Assembly: GCA_036000965.1 (NCBI GenBank)
Contig: DASYUT010000124.1
Location: 1 to 64,000, forward strand
Length of the DNA: 64,000 bases
Origin: Actinomycetes bacterium
Lineage (GTDB): Bacteria > Actinomycetota > CALGFH01
Direction: 5' to 3'
Made by a program: the position numbers and the translations under genes. The notes beneath the pieces were generated by a model. It searched no databases. It saw nothing but the letters and a program-made list of their open reading frames with translations, and had not been told where the DNA came from. How positions within the stretch are numbered: position 1 is the stretch's first letter; each line of letters starts with the position of its first letter. Below, piece after piece: positions 35,367-43,867 of this stretch.

Positions 35367-35472
35367 CGCGGCCGTGCGGAAGTTCCTCGTCGAGGAGCCG
35401 GCGGTCTGCCTCCTAGACGTCGTCGGCGGCCGCATCGTCGGTGAGCGCAAGACGCAACAGCCCGCGGTGCAC

Positions 35473-35485
35473 TACCGTTACGCGG
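35473..35485 (+). promoter_or_regulatory. -10 box of a probable leaderless promoter
   Basis: TACCGT at 35473-35478 ends 7 nt before the ATG of the PEBP lipoprotein gene (35486), and there is no ribosome-binding site, as for other leaderless genes in this window. Confidence 0.4.
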
Positions 35486-36019
35486 ATGCGGCGCTGGATC
35501 GTGCTCGTGCTCGGCCTCTGCCTGGCCGCCTGTGGGCAAGGCGGCTCGCCAGGGGTCCAGGCCGCCCTGCCCGACACCATCGGCGTGACCAGCTCGGCGT
35601 TTGCCGAAGGGGCGCCGATCCCGCGCCGGTTCACCTGTGCGGGCCAGGACACCGCCCCGCCGCTGGCGTGGTCGGGCGTGCCCCGGGACGCCACCCAGCT
35701 GGCGCTGGTGGTCGACGACCCGGATGCGCCTGGGGGCACCTACGTGCACTGGGTCCTGTTCCGCCTCGACCCCGGGCTGTCCGGCCTGGACCAGGGCCGG
35801 CTGCCGCCCGGCGCCCGCCAGGCGCGCAACAGCGCCGGCGAGGCCGGCTACACCGGTCCGTGCCCGCCAGGCGGTCCGGCTCACCACTACCGGTTCACCC
35901 TCTACGCGCTCAGCCAGCAGCTCGACCTGTCCGACGGGGCCCGGCTCGACGCCGCGTTGGAGGCCATCGGGCAGGCGGCCATCGCGCAGGGCCGCCTGAC
36001 CGGTGTCTTCGCCAGGTGA
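35486..36019 (+). CDS. PEBP (YbhB/YbcL, Raf kinase inhibitor-like) lipoprotein
   Basis: A 177-residue protein. MRRWIVLVLGLCLAAC is a lipoprotein signal with lipobox LAAC, so the mature protein is membrane-anchored on the outside. The PEBP fold shows in ALVVDDPDAPGGTYVHWVLF (the D-P-D-x-P and H-W blocks) and GPCPPGGPAHHYRFTLYAL. PEBP proteins bind phosphate-bearing ligands; bacterial roles are poorly known. ATG 35486 fits the signal peptide; a longer in-frame ATG at 35441 would bury it. Confidence 0.9.
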   Translation: MRRWIVLVLGLCLAACGQGGSPGVQAALPDTIGVTSSAFAEGAPIPRRFTCAGQDTAPPLAWSGVPRDATQLALVVDDPDAPGGTYVHWVLFRLDPGLSGLDQGRLPPGARQARNSAGEAGYTGPCPPGGPAHHYRFTLYALSQQLDLSDGARLDAALEAIGQAAIAQGRLTGVFAR

Positions 36020-36159
36020 CGGGCGCCCCGAGGGGTTTGGCAACCCCCGCGAACCACGTCACCACGTCATCGCCCGGCCCACGTGCCTGGAGGTCGCATG
36101 CGGATCACCCCGACGTCTCACCTTCATCGTGTGGTGGACGCCTGCAGCGGGTGGCGACC

Positions 36160-37017
36160 ATGACCGACGCGCACGGCCTTCGAGTGCCGGACCGCCTGTA
36201 CACGGCATACGCGTTCGACCTCGACGGCACGATCTACCTCGGCGACCAGCTGCTGCCGGGTGCCAGGCGGCTGGTCGAGCACCTGCGGGCGCGGGGCCTG
36301 GCGGTGCGCTTCCTGTCCAACAACCCGACCAAAGACCCCGAGCAGTACGCCGCCAAGCTCGAGCGGCTGGGGCTGCCAACCCCGGTCGGGGAGATCGTCA
36401 ACACCGTGGTGACCATGACCCGGTGGCTGCTGGACCACGCCCCCGACGCGGTGGTCTTCCCGATCAGCGAGCCGCCGCTGGTCCGGGCGCTGGACAAGGC
36501 GGGCATCCGCATGTCCAGCGACCCCGCCGAGATCGACATCGTGGTCGCCAGCTACGACCGGACCTTCACCTACGACAAGCTGCAGACCGCCTTCGACGCC
36601 ATCTGGTTCCACAAGCGGGCCCGGCTGGTGGCGACCAACCCCGACCGCTTCTGCCCGTTTCCCGGGGGGCGTGGGGAGCCCGACTGCGCGGCGATCATCG
36701 CCGCGGTCGAGGCGTGCACCGGTGCCAGGTGTGAGGCGAACGCGGGCAAGCCGGACCCGGCGATGCTGCACGCGGCGCTGGCGGGGCTGGACGTCGTCCC
36801 GGCCGAGTGCGTGATGGTGGGTGACCGGCTGTCGACCGACATCCGCATGGCGCTTGACACCGGGCTGGCCGCCGCGCTCGTGCTGACCGGTGAGACCAGG
36901 GCCGAGGACCTGCGGGGGCTGGCCCCGTCTGACACGCCCGACTTCGTGCTCGACCGCGTCGACCGGTTGCTGCCCCCAGGCATCTGGGAGGAGCTGCACT
37001 GGAAGGAGGAGCCGTAG
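36160..37017 (+). CDS. HAD-IIA phosphatase (NagD-like)
   Basis: A 285-residue cytoplasmic phosphatase. Motif I AFDLDGTIYLGD has the nucleophile D20; motif II is FLSNNPTKDP; the KPDPAMLHAAL segment and GDRLSTDIRMALDTG complete the active site. The C2 cap between motifs II and III is of the NagD/AraL type. Such enzymes dephosphorylate nucleotide or sugar phosphates, including 2-phosphoglycolate-like damage products. ATG 36160 gives the normal family N-terminus. The next gene, on the other strand, also contains a HAD domain. Confidence 0.9.
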   Translation: MTDAHGLRVPDRLYTAYAFDLDGTIYLGDQLLPGARRLVEHLRARGLAVRFLSNNPTKDPEQYAAKLERLGLPTPVGEIVNTVVTMTRWLLDHAPDAVVFPISEPPLVRALDKAGIRMSSDPAEIDIVVASYDRTFTYDKLQTAFDAIWFHKRARLVATNPDRFCPFPGGRGEPDCAAIIAAVEACTGARCEANAGKPDPAMLHAALAGLDVVPAECVMVGDRLSTDIRMALDTGLAAALVLTGETRAEDLRGLAPSDTPDFVLDRVDRLLPPGIWEELHWKEEP

Positions 37018-37101
37018 GCATCCGGCCCGCCGCCGGCCAATGAGTTCGCCGGTTCTCGCTCGGCAAGGTCAGCGCCGGGTGGAGGGACACCTCCTGCTCC
37101 C

Positions 37102-38682
37102 TCACCGCTCCGAGGGCGCCCTCCCCGCGAGCTCGTAGCGGTGGTAGGCGCGATGCTGTCCCGACCCTCGCCCGAAGTAGTGCCAGTCGGGGAAGTTGAA
37201 GTCTGCCGTCACCGATCTGGGGAGCAGGAGCGAGGCCTCCAGGAACGCCTCGAGGTCGGGGACGCCGTAGACGTTGACCTCCCATCCCCGCTCCTCGAGG
37301 CGATCGATCAGCTCCCTGATTCCCGGCGCCCGCCAGTCCAGCGACCAGCGGTTCACCCCCCAGGACCGCAGGGTGTCCAGGACCTCTCCGGCCAGGTCGG
37401 GAGCCGCGAGGAGCAGCGGGCCGAGGAAGTCGACGGGGACGGAGATGGTCGCCTGCGGGTGGGCCTCGGCCAGGCGTCGGATCCCGGGCTCGCGCAGGTC
37501 CTCGATGGAGCCGTTGAACCAGAGGGAGCCGTCGTCGATGCCCATGGTGGCGACCACGCCAAGCACCCGGTCGATGACCTCCCCACCTTCCTTCAGGTCC
37601 AGAGCGACCGAGCGGTCCTGCTCACGGAGCGCCTGCAGGCAGGCTTCCAGCCGGAACGGGTGCTCGGCGCGACGCCACGGGGTCTGCTCGAAGGAGTCAT
37701 GACGCAGCACCAGCCGGTCCAGGGGATCCCGCCGGATGTCGCACTCCGCCCAGTGGACGCCGGAAGCAAGGAACTGCCGGAGGTTGGCCTCGTCGTTCAC
37801 GCCGTGCCAGACGAACTGCACCCGTCGGCGCAGCTCCTCCTCGGAGACCAGCTCCGCGAGGTCGTAGGTGGTGCCCCGGACCGTGCGCGGCGTCACGACC
37901 CGCTGGGACTCGAAGATGGTGTCGGCGTGCAGGAACAAGATCTCGTGGGTCGGGTCGGCCGCGGCCATCGCCTCGATGGCGGCCGGCTCGTTGTCCACCA
38001 CCGCCACCACCCGCAGCCCCTGCTCCTGCAGCCACCGGATGCAGGCTGTCTTGGACTCGGCGACGCGCCGCCCCCATCCGTAGGGGTTCATGCACAGCAG
38101 GTCCGACCGGAACGTCACCCGGTAGGCCTTCCCCAGAGCGTTCAGGGCCTGCAGCGTGACGTCGCGGATCTCTTCGGGCCGTCCGGTGTTGAGCGCCACG
38201 CAGGTCGCCGGCTGCAGCTGGAACCACCGGATCACGCCCAGGACCCCCCGGTAGGGCTGGTTCGCGGCGAGGATCGCCGCAGGGCTCCAGAGGTGCTTGG
38301 CGTACCAGGCGAGGACGTCGGCACGGACGGGCGCGGGGAGGGCCAGGTTCCCCAGGAACTCGTCGATGCGGTTCTCGTGAACCGTGATGTCCTCGGCGCG
38401 CAGCCCCTGGAAGTACTCGGTGCCGTGCTCCCGGTCGTAGGCCAGCAGGGCGTGCGCCACCAGGTACCGGACGTCCAGGATCGTCCCGTCGATGTCGAAC
38501 ACGATGCAGAGCTCCTGGTCGGGATAGGCCCGGCGCATGCGCTCGTAGTGCAGCGCGAGCTCCCACATCCAGTCGGCGCTTGGTGGCTCCACCGGGCCGT
38601 CAGCGCGGTCCCGGTCCCCTGCAGCCAGGGAGCGGCCGCCCGGCTCGCGGGACTCGAGGTTCTCGCCGCCCTGAGCCGTCAT
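37102..38682 (-). CDS. Two-domain protein: HAD-like phosphatase plus menorin/GDPD-like TIM-barrel domain
   Basis: A 526-residue fusion. Residues about 55-260 are HAD-like: CIVFDIDGTILDVRYLV (D63-x-D65), ALNTGRPEEIRDVTLQ and a late VVAVVDNEPAAIEAM. Residues about 288-526 begin VWHGVNDEANLRQFLASGVH then WAECDIRRD and LVLRHDSFEQTPW, the W-x-H-x-V-N-[DS] plus E-x-D pattern of FAM151/menorin-like domains related to glycerophosphodiester phosphodiesterases. It continues with SVALDLKEGG and NGSIEDLREPGI. No signal peptide. A phosphodiesterase-phosphomonoesterase tandem is plausible. ATG 38682 has GGGGG 5 nt upstream. Confidence 0.75.
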   Translation of the reverse strand: MTAQGGENLESREPGGRSLAAGDRDRADGPVEPPSADWMWELALHYERMRRAYPDQELCIVFDIDGTILDVRYLVAHALLAYDREHGTEYFQGLRAEDITVHENRIDEFLGNLALPAPVRADVLAWYAKHLWSPAAILAANQPYRGVLGVIRWFQLQPATCVALNTGRPEEIRDVTLQALNALGKAYRVTFRSDLLCMNPYGWGRRVAESKTACIRWLQEQGLRVVAVVDNEPAAIEAMAAADPTHEILFLHADTIFESQRVVTPRTVRGTTYDLAELVSEEELRRRVQFVWHGVNDEANLRQFLASGVHWAECDIRRDPLDRLVLRHDSFEQTPWRRAEHPFRLEACLQALREQDRSVALDLKEGGEVIDRVLGVVATMGIDDGSLWFNGSIEDLREPGIRRLAEAHPQATISVPVDFLGPLLLAAPDLAGEVLDTLRSWGVNRWSLDWRAPGIRELIDRLEERGWEVNVYGVPDLEAFLEASLLLPRSVTADFNFPDWHYFGRGSGQHRAYHRYELAGRAPSER

Positions 38683-38843
38683 GCCACCCCCTTGCAGATC
38701 GAAGCTCTCCACGATGCTAGTCCAGATTGCTGTCCGCAGCTCCAACACGGCCCGGCTCCCTCCCCTTGCCTGGGCGGGCGCCACCGGCGATCCTTGCAAT
38801 GTTCCCGCGGAGTTCACCTTCGTGCCGCGAGGCCGGATGGCAT

Positions 38844-39035
38844 ATGGCTGAGGCACCGCAGCTTCCTCCGCATCTGTTCGAGGCGGCCCCCCGGCGGGCG
38901 GGCGCGGCCCGGCGTACCCCGCCACCAGCGCTGCTGCCACGGGTGGGTGTGGTGCTGGCCGCCGGCCGGTCCGAGCGGCTCGAACGGCTCACCCGGGGCG
39001 GCTCCAGGGCCCTGCTGCGGCTCGACAACAAGTAG
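38844..39035 (+). pseudogene. Nucleotidyltransferase N-terminal fragment
   Basis: From ATG 38844 the frame reads RVGVVLAAGRSERLERLTRG then SRALLRLDNK and stops. L-A-A-G-x-S-x-R-L-x-x-x-T-x-G-x-x-K/R-x-L-L is the nucleotide-binding loop of NTP_transferase proteins. Only about 60 residues remain of an expected 230 or more, so the gene is truncated. Confidence 0.5.
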
Positions 39036-39089
39036 CCTCACCGGCAGCGGTTACCTGAACCGCAGGCACGCATCACGAAAGGCGGCGCC

Positions 39090-39281
39090 ATGGCCCAGAC
39101 CCGCAAGCTGTACCGCAGCCGAACCGATCGCAAGCTGGCTGGCGTGTGTGGCGGCTTGGCCCGGTTCTTCAACACGGACACGACGCTGATCCGGGTGCTC
39201 TTCGTTGCCCTGGCCGTGCTCGGAGGCTCCGGTGCCGTGATCTACCTGGCGATGTGGATCATCGTCCCCAACGAGCCGTAG
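39090..39281 (+). CDS. PspC-domain membrane protein
   Basis: A 63-residue protein: KLYRSRTDRKLAGVCGGLAR then FFNTDTTLIRVLFVALAVLG is the PspC domain, with one transmembrane helix ending YLAMWIIVPNEP. PspC proteins take part in envelope-stress signalling in proteobacteria; in actinobacteria short stand-alone forms are common and their partner is unclear. GAAAGG lies about 10 nt before ATG 39090. Confidence 0.9.
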   Translation: MAQTRKLYRSRTDRKLAGVCGGLARFFNTDTTLIRVLFVALAVLGGSGAVIYLAMWIIVPNEP

Positions 39282-39375
39282 GGCGTGCTATGACCGGCCG
39301 GCCCCGCCGTACCGACGACACAGGGCTGGGCCCGGTCCAGGTCGGGTCGGCCAAGGTCCAGGCCTGACACCAGGA

Positions 39376-39402
39376 CGCCCGCCCCCGGTCAGGGGGCGGG
39401 CG
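39376..39402. terminator. Hairpin overlapping the end of the 5'-nucleotidase gene
   Basis: CGCCCGCCCCC (39376-39386) pairs perfectly with GGGGGCGGGCG (39392-39402) over a 5-nt loop. The stop codon of the minus-strand nucleotidase gene lies in the loop, so the stem includes its last codons. It lies between convergent genes and could stop both. Confidence 0.6.
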
Positions 39403-41272
39403 CGACGATCCGGTTCAGGGGCGGCACCGGGATGCCGGCCGGCTCGGCCGCGGCGAAGGCAGCCACCAGGGCGTCGATGTCCTGGGCGCCGCCGAGGGCG
39501 TCGGTGCCCTCGTTGAACACCGTGAACCCGTCGCCGCCGGCTGCGAGGAAGCTGTTCATCGTCACCCGGAACGAGTCGGTCGGCGCCACCTCGACCCCGG
39601 CGACCCGGATCCGGCCGATGCGGCCCTCACAGGTCAGGGCCGCCGGCTCCTGCTCGTACCCGAATGTGTTCGAGACCTGCAGGACCCGCTTCGTGGTCTG
39701 GCCGCCGCATCCGGGGAACTGCTGCTGGAGCAGTCGGCGGATCATGTCGCCGGTCATCGTCTTCGTGACGAGGCTGTTGCCGAACGGCTGGACCGTGAAC
39801 GCCTCGCCGTAGGTGACCTCACCCGGTGCCTCCCCGCCCGAGGAGACGTCGGCGACCCGAAGGTCGGCGCGGATGCCTCCCGGGTTCATGAAGGCGAGCC
39901 GGGCACCGCCGAGCCCCGCCGGCTGCGTGGCCGCCAGCTGCGCGTCGGCGATCACGTCGCCGAGCGCCGACTCCCCGAGCGGCGACGCCGTTCGGGTGAG
40001 GTCGCCCTGGATGCGGCCGATGACGACGTTGGCCAGCGGTGCCGCCGCGGCGACGTACTGCTGGACGACCGCCTGGACCCGCGGGTCCTCCTTCGACGGA
40101 TCAGGGATGCGGGTGACACCCGGGCCCGGGGTGTTGAGGGCGTTCTCGACGATCACGTTCTCGGCGCTCGACTGCAGCAGCTTCCCGGTCGTGTCGTCGA
40201 CCGTGAGCGTGATGTCGGTGAGGATCCGCCCGAACGACGAGGCGCTGGTGATCAGACGGGTCACGCCGTTGCTGCTGATCGTGCAGCGGTACTCGGCGTG
40301 CGTGTGGGCCGAGACGATCACCTTGATGGCCGGGTCGAGCCGGCTGGCGATGTCGGCGATCGCGCTGCCGGCCAGATTGCCGGCGCACCCGTTGAGGGCG
40401 GCGCCGGCCGCCTGGAAGCCCCCCTCGTGGATCACCAGCACCGACGTCTTCACGCCCATGTCCTTGAGCTTCTTCACGGCGCGGTTCGCGGCGTCCGCCT
40501 CGTCCTGGAAGGTCAGACCGGCCACCCCGGTCGGAGTGACGATGGTCGGGGTTGCCTCGAGCACCTCGCCGATGAAACCGACCTCGAGCTTCTTTCCGCT
40601 GTCGCTCGTGAACTCCTTGGTGCCGAAGGCGGGGAACAGCGTCTTGCCGGTGGCGTCGACGACCACGTTGGCGGACAGGTACTGGAAGTCGGCGCCCGGG
40701 TAGACGTTGGTGCTCGTGCCGTCGGCCAGCGCGTAGGGGGCCGCGGTGCACCCTCCAGCTGGGTGGCAGCCACCGTTCTGGATGCGGAGCAGCTCGTCCT
40801 TGCCCTTGTCGAACTCGTGGTTGCCGACCGACCCGAAGTCGACGTTCATCAGGTTGGTGGCGATGGTGACGGGCTCCTCGAAGAACAGCCCGTTGGCCAG
40901 GGGGCTGGCGCCGATGTTGTCGCCTGCGAGCAGGGTCGCCTGCAGGTCGCCGTACCGGGCCTGGCGGTCCTTCACCGCCTTGGCCAGGTACGCGGCACCA
41001 CCGGCGAACTTGCCGTAGAGGTTGAGCCCGCCCGCTTCGAGGTTGCCGTGCAGGTCGTTGAACGCGAGGAGATGTACGTCGGTGGAGCGCTGTTTGACCG
41101 GCTTGCTGTAGCTCACCAGGACCTGGTCCGAGAGCGACCGGGCGCCGGAGATGCTCACGGCGCCCGCCGTCGCCCGGTTCGGCGCCGCGAGAGGTGCGGC
41201 GAGCACCACACCGACCGCGACCCCCGCCACCATCACCTGGGCTGCCCAGCTCCGTAGCGAGGTTCGCTTCAT
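39389..41272 (-). CDS. Secreted 5'-nucleotidase / bifunctional metallophosphatase
   Basis: A 627-residue exported protein with a Tat/Sec-like signal (RTSLRSWAAQVMVAGVAVGV). The N-terminal calcineurin-like phosphoesterase domain has LLAFNDLHGNLE, LLAGDNIGASPLANG, GSVGNHEFDKGKDEL and VIVSAHTHAEYRC; the C-terminal 5'-nucleotidase domain has FMNPGGIRADLRV, EAFTVQPFGNSLV and MNSFLAAGGDGFTVF. The enzyme uses two metal ions to release phosphate from nucleotides outside the cell. Full-length and intact. It diverges from a COG0701 permease across a 24-bp tandem repeat. Confidence 0.92.
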   Translation of the reverse strand: MKRTSLRSWAAQVMVAGVAVGVVLAAPLAAPNRATAGAVSISGARSLSDQVLVSYSKPVKQRSTDVHLLAFNDLHGNLEAGGLNLYGKFAGGAAYLAKAVKDRQARYGDLQATLLAGDNIGASPLANGLFFEEPVTIATNLMNVDFGSVGNHEFDKGKDELLRIQNGGCHPAGGCTAAPYALADGTSTNVYPGADFQYLSANVVVDATGKTLFPAFGTKEFTSDSGKKLEVGFIGEVLEATPTIVTPTGVAGLTFQDEADAANRAVKKLKDMGVKTSVLVIHEGGFQAAGAALNGCAGNLAGSAIADIASRLDPAIKVIVSAHTHAEYRCTISSNGVTRLITSASSFGRILTDITLTVDDTTGKLLQSSAENVIVENALNTPGPGVTRIPDPSKEDPRVQAVVQQYVAAAAPLANVVIGRIQGDLTRTASPLGESALGDVIADAQLAATQPAGLGGARLAFMNPGGIRADLRVADVSSGGEAPGEVTYGEAFTVQPFGNSLVTKTMTGDMIRRLLQQQFPGCGGQTTKRVLQVSNTFGYEQEPAALTCEGRIGRIRVAGVEVAPTDSFRVTMNSFLAAGGDGFTVFNEGTDALGGAQDIDALVAAFAAAEPAGIPVPPLNRIVAPAP

Positions 41273-41314
41273 CCCGTCCTCCCGCGCTCGACCGTCCGCC
41301 TACGAGAACGCCTC

Positions 41315-41362
41315 ATGGTTCCATATCTGGGAGAAGCGATGGTTACATATCTGGGAAAAGCA
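41315..41362. repeat. 24-bp imperfect tandem repeat in a divergent intergenic region
   Basis: ATGGTTCCATATCTGGGAGA plus AGCG (41315-41338) is followed directly by ATGGTTACATATCTGGGAAA plus AGCA (41339-41362), identical at 21 of 24 positions. It is AT-rich relative to the surroundings and lies between the 5'-nucleotidase start (41272) and the permease start (41448), so it may hold two binding sites for a regulator. Confidence 0.8.
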
Positions 41363-41447
41363 TGCGCAGGGGGTGAACAGGGCGACATCCGCAGGCCGTG
41401 ACCCTCACCGCCAACCCCTTCGCGACCGCTGGCCGCACTCCCCGCCC

Positions 41448-42473
41448 ATGGTGGGAGCGGTCGGCGACGACGTTGCCGCGGGAGGGGAGCTCCCGGGCGA
41501 GCAGCAGGATCGCCGCCGCACCCGTCCGGTCGACGCCGGCGTCGCCGGCGTCGCCCTGGTGGTCGTGGCAGCCGCCGTGCTCCGCCCGTTCCTCGAACGT
41601 CTCCTCGACCGGCCCGCCGTCGCCCACTGGGCCACCGTCTTCGTCGCGATCGCCGTGCAAGCGATGCCGTTCCTGGTGCTGGGCGTGATGCTCAGCGCCG
41701 CGGTCGCCGCCCTCGTCCCCGCCGGGCTCCTCCCCCGGGTCCTTCCTCGCAGGCCGGCGCTGGCGGTCCCTGTGGCGGCCGCGGCGGGGGCCGCGCTCCC
41801 AGGGTGCGAGTGCGGGTCCGTGCCGATCGCCGGGCGGCTGGTGGCCCGTGGCGCGCCGCCCGCCGCCGCTCTGGCGTTCCTGCTCTCGGCGCCCGCCATC
41901 AATCCCGTCGTGCTGGTGGCGACGGCGGTGGCGTTTCCGGGCCGACCCGAGGTCGTCGTCGCCCGTCTTCTCGCCAGCCTTCTCGCCGCGACCGTCGTCG
42001 GTCTGGTGTGGGCCCGCACCGGCCGTGACGAGTTGCTCGAGCGGGTCCACCGGCGGCGCAGCGATGCGGGGCCACCGCTGGCCGTGCTCGCGGCCACCGC
42101 GCAGCACGACCTGCTTCACGCCGGTGGATTCCTCATCGTCGGGGCGGCGACCGCCGCCACCTTGCAGACGGTTGTGCCCCGGAGCGTCCTCGACACCGTG
42201 GCCGGCGCCGGCCCGCTGGCTTTCTTGGCGCTGGCCGGCCTCGCGGTGGTGATGGCAATCTGCTCCGAGGCCGACGCCTTCGTGGCCGCCAGCCTCACCC
42301 AGTTCTCGCTGAGCGCCCGCCTGGCGTTCATGGTCGTCGGCCCCATGGTCGACGTGAAGCTCATCGCCCTGCAGGCGGGCACGTTCGGGCGCGGCTTCGC
42401 GCTGCGGTTCGCACCGCTCACGCTCGTCGTCGCGCTGGCGTCGAGCGCCGTCATCGGGTGGTGGCTGCTGTGA
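41448..42473 (+). CDS. COG0701-family permease (UPF0718/YraQ/ArsP-like)
   Basis: A 341-residue membrane protein with about eight helices. GAALPGCECGSVPIAGRLVA contains the G-C-x-C-G-x-x-P motif typical of this permease family, and a second motif SEADAFVAASLTQFS occurs in the C-terminal half. Members are implicated in efflux or uptake of metals or organoarsenicals. It is followed by a TIGR03943 protein in a translationally coupled pair, an arrangement seen in zinc-responsive loci (compare B. subtilis ycgR-ycgQ), suggesting metal homeostasis. The ATG at 41448 is chosen as the first start after the repeat region; no strong ribosome-binding site. Confidence 0.8.
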   Translation: MVGAVGDDVAAGGELPGEQQDRRRTRPVDAGVAGVALVVVAAAVLRPFLERLLDRPAVAHWATVFVAIAVQAMPFLVLGVMLSAAVAALVPAGLLPRVLPRRPALAVPVAAAAGAALPGCECGSVPIAGRLVARGAPPAAALAFLLSAPAINPVVLVATAVAFPGRPEVVVARLLASLLAATVVGLVWARTGRDELLERVHRRRSDAGPPLAVLAATAQHDLLHAGGFLIVGAATAATLQTVVPRSVLDTVAGAGPLAFLALAGLAVVMAICSEADAFVAASLTQFSLSARLAFMVVGPMVDVKLIALQAGTFGRGFALRFAPLTLVVALASSAVIGWWLL

Positions 42474-43156
42474 CCGCAGCCGGTGGGCTGATCAGCGTGC
42501 TCGTCGGCACCGTGTTGCTGCGACTCACGCTCACAGGCACCTACGGTCGCTACGTCCGCCTGGGGATGGGTCCGTGGCTGGCCGTCGCAGGTGTCGTGGC
42601 GATCGTCCTCGGGTTGGTGACCTTGGTCCACGCGCTCCGTCACACCCACCCCGCCGACGCCCACGATCATCGTCGTGGCGGAGGCGACCGGGTGGGATGG
42701 CTGCTCCTGGCGCCGGTCGCCGCCCTCCTGCTCGTGGCGCCTCCCACGCTCGGCAGCTACGGCGTCGGCCGGGGCGCCGAGGTCGACATCCGCTCCGGTG
42801 GCGGCGTCCTCGACCCGCTCGTGCCTGGCGCCGAACCCGTCCCCATGACCCTGCTCGAGTTCGGCCAGCGCGCCTTCGACCGCGGCGGCGCCAGCTTCAA
42901 CGGTGCCGCGGTCCAGCTCACCGGCTTCGTGGCGGGCGCCGAGGAGGACGGGTTCAGGCTCGCCCGCTACCAGATCGCGTGTTGCGCGGCCGACGCGGCT
43001 CCGGTGGTGCTGCGGGTCGTCGGTGTCCACGGCGGCCCTGCGCGCGACCAGTGGGTGACCGTGACCGGGGTGTTCCAACCGGGAGGCGACGAGGTGCCCG
43101 AGCTGGCGGCCACGAGCGTCGTCGAGATCCCCGCGCCCGACGACCCCTACGAGTGA
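42470..43156 (+). CDS. TIGR03943-family membrane protein
   Basis: A 228-residue protein with two N-terminal helices and a short His/Asp-rich loop between them and a third helix (RHTHPADAHDHRRGGGD). A third hydrophobic segment (VGWLLLAPVAALLLVAPPTL) and a soluble C-terminal domain with VQLTGFVAGAEEDGFRLARY and IACCAADAAPV follow. The histidine cluster is compatible with metal binding. GTG 42470 overlaps the permease stop (GTGA); an earlier GTG at 42458 is also possible. The gene ends inside a 23-bp direct repeat, so the stop codon itself is duplicated downstream. Confidence 0.75.
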   Translation: MTAAGGLISVLVGTVLLRLTLTGTYGRYVRLGMGPWLAVAGVVAIVLGLVTLVHALRHTHPADAHDHRRGGGDRVGWLLLAPVAALLLVAPPTLGSYGVGRGAEVDIRSGGGVLDPLVPGAEPVPMTLLEFGQRAFDRGGASFNGAAVQLTGFVAGAEEDGFRLARYQIACCAADAAPVVLRVVGVHGGPARDQWVTVTGVFQPGGDEVPELAATSVVEIPAPDDPYE

Positions 43157-43216
43157 GACCAGGCGCACCGCCCGAGTGAGACCAGGCGCACCGCCCAAAC
43201 CTCAGGCGCACCGCCC
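43151..43216. repeat. 23-bp tandem repeat spanning a stop codon, with a third partial copy
   Basis: GAGTGAGACCAGGCGCACCG plus CCC occurs at 43151-43173 and again at 43174-43196. A 14-bp part, CAGGCGCACCGCCC, recurs at 43203-43216. The first copy contains the TGA stop of the TIGR03943 gene. Confidence 0.9.
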
Positions 43217-43254
43217 AAAACTAGGGAGTCAGCCGACCGGCCGTTCGAGCTCGC

Positions 43255-43773
43255 TCAGGCGGGACCGTCGCCGGGGTCTGCGCCCAGCACTCGGGGATCG
43301 TGGTGGGCAAGGGCTCGCAGCAGCAGGCGGCGAAGCTGCTCGCGTTCCTCCGGGCAGAGCGGGGCGAACAGCTCCTCGTTGAGGCGTTCTGCCTCCTCGT
43401 CCCGCTGCCGGAGGGCCCGGCGGCCGGTGGCGGTGAGCTGAAGCGCGTACCGGCGCCGATCCCGCTCGTCGCGCCTGCGGACGACGAATCCTGCACGCTC
43501 GAGGAAGTCGACGAACGCGACCAGGTCGCTCGCGTCGAAGCGGAGGCGGTCGCTGACCTCCTTCTGCGACGCCGGGCCGAACTCGTCGAGGCAGGCAAGG
43601 AGGGCGAAGTGGGGAAAGCGCATCGCCTCCGCGGGGGAGGCGCCCGCGCGCTGCGCCCGCCGCTGGCCCAGCCGGAAGGCCTCGCGCATGACCAGGAACA
43701 GCACCGCGCTTGGGTGCCGCAGCAGCCGTCCCGGCAGCGGCGGCGAATCGGGCCGCACCTCGCTCATGCGCAT
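43255..43773 (-). CDS. MarR-family transcriptional regulator
   Basis: A 172-residue winged-helix protein. HFALLACLDEFGPASQKEVS then DRLRFDASDLVAFVDFLERA and GFVVRRRDERDRRRYALQLT are the MarR DNA-binding helices and wing; the C-terminal dimerisation helix is PEEREQLRRLLLRALAHHD. It diverges from a DrrAB-type exporter, and the intergenic region carries two inverted repeats, so it is probably a ligand-released repressor of drug or lipid export. ATG 43773 is chosen; longer in-frame starts up to 43953 would overlap the exporter gene. Confidence 0.85.
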   Translation of the reverse strand: MRMSEVRPDSPPLPGRLLRHPSAVLFLVMREAFRLGQRRAQRAGASPAEAMRFPHFALLACLDEFGPASQKEVSDRLRFDASDLVAFVDFLERAGFVVRRRDERDRRRYALQLTATGRRALRQRDEEAERLNEELFAPLCPEEREQLRRLLLRALAHHDPRVLGADPGDGPA

Positions 43774-43867
43774 ACGTCGCCCCACGCGCCGGTCCACGCG
43801 CGAAGCCTTGACCTCGCCGGTCGCTCGCCGGGCATCGTCTGCGCGCTGCCCGCCGCCCGCGCCTGCC

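Noticed and set aside
37141-39189. A 682-codon plus-strand open frame opposite the HAD-menorin gene
   Set aside because: It is the complement of a gene with clear HAD motifs; Gly/Val/Gln-rich composition typical of antisense shadow.
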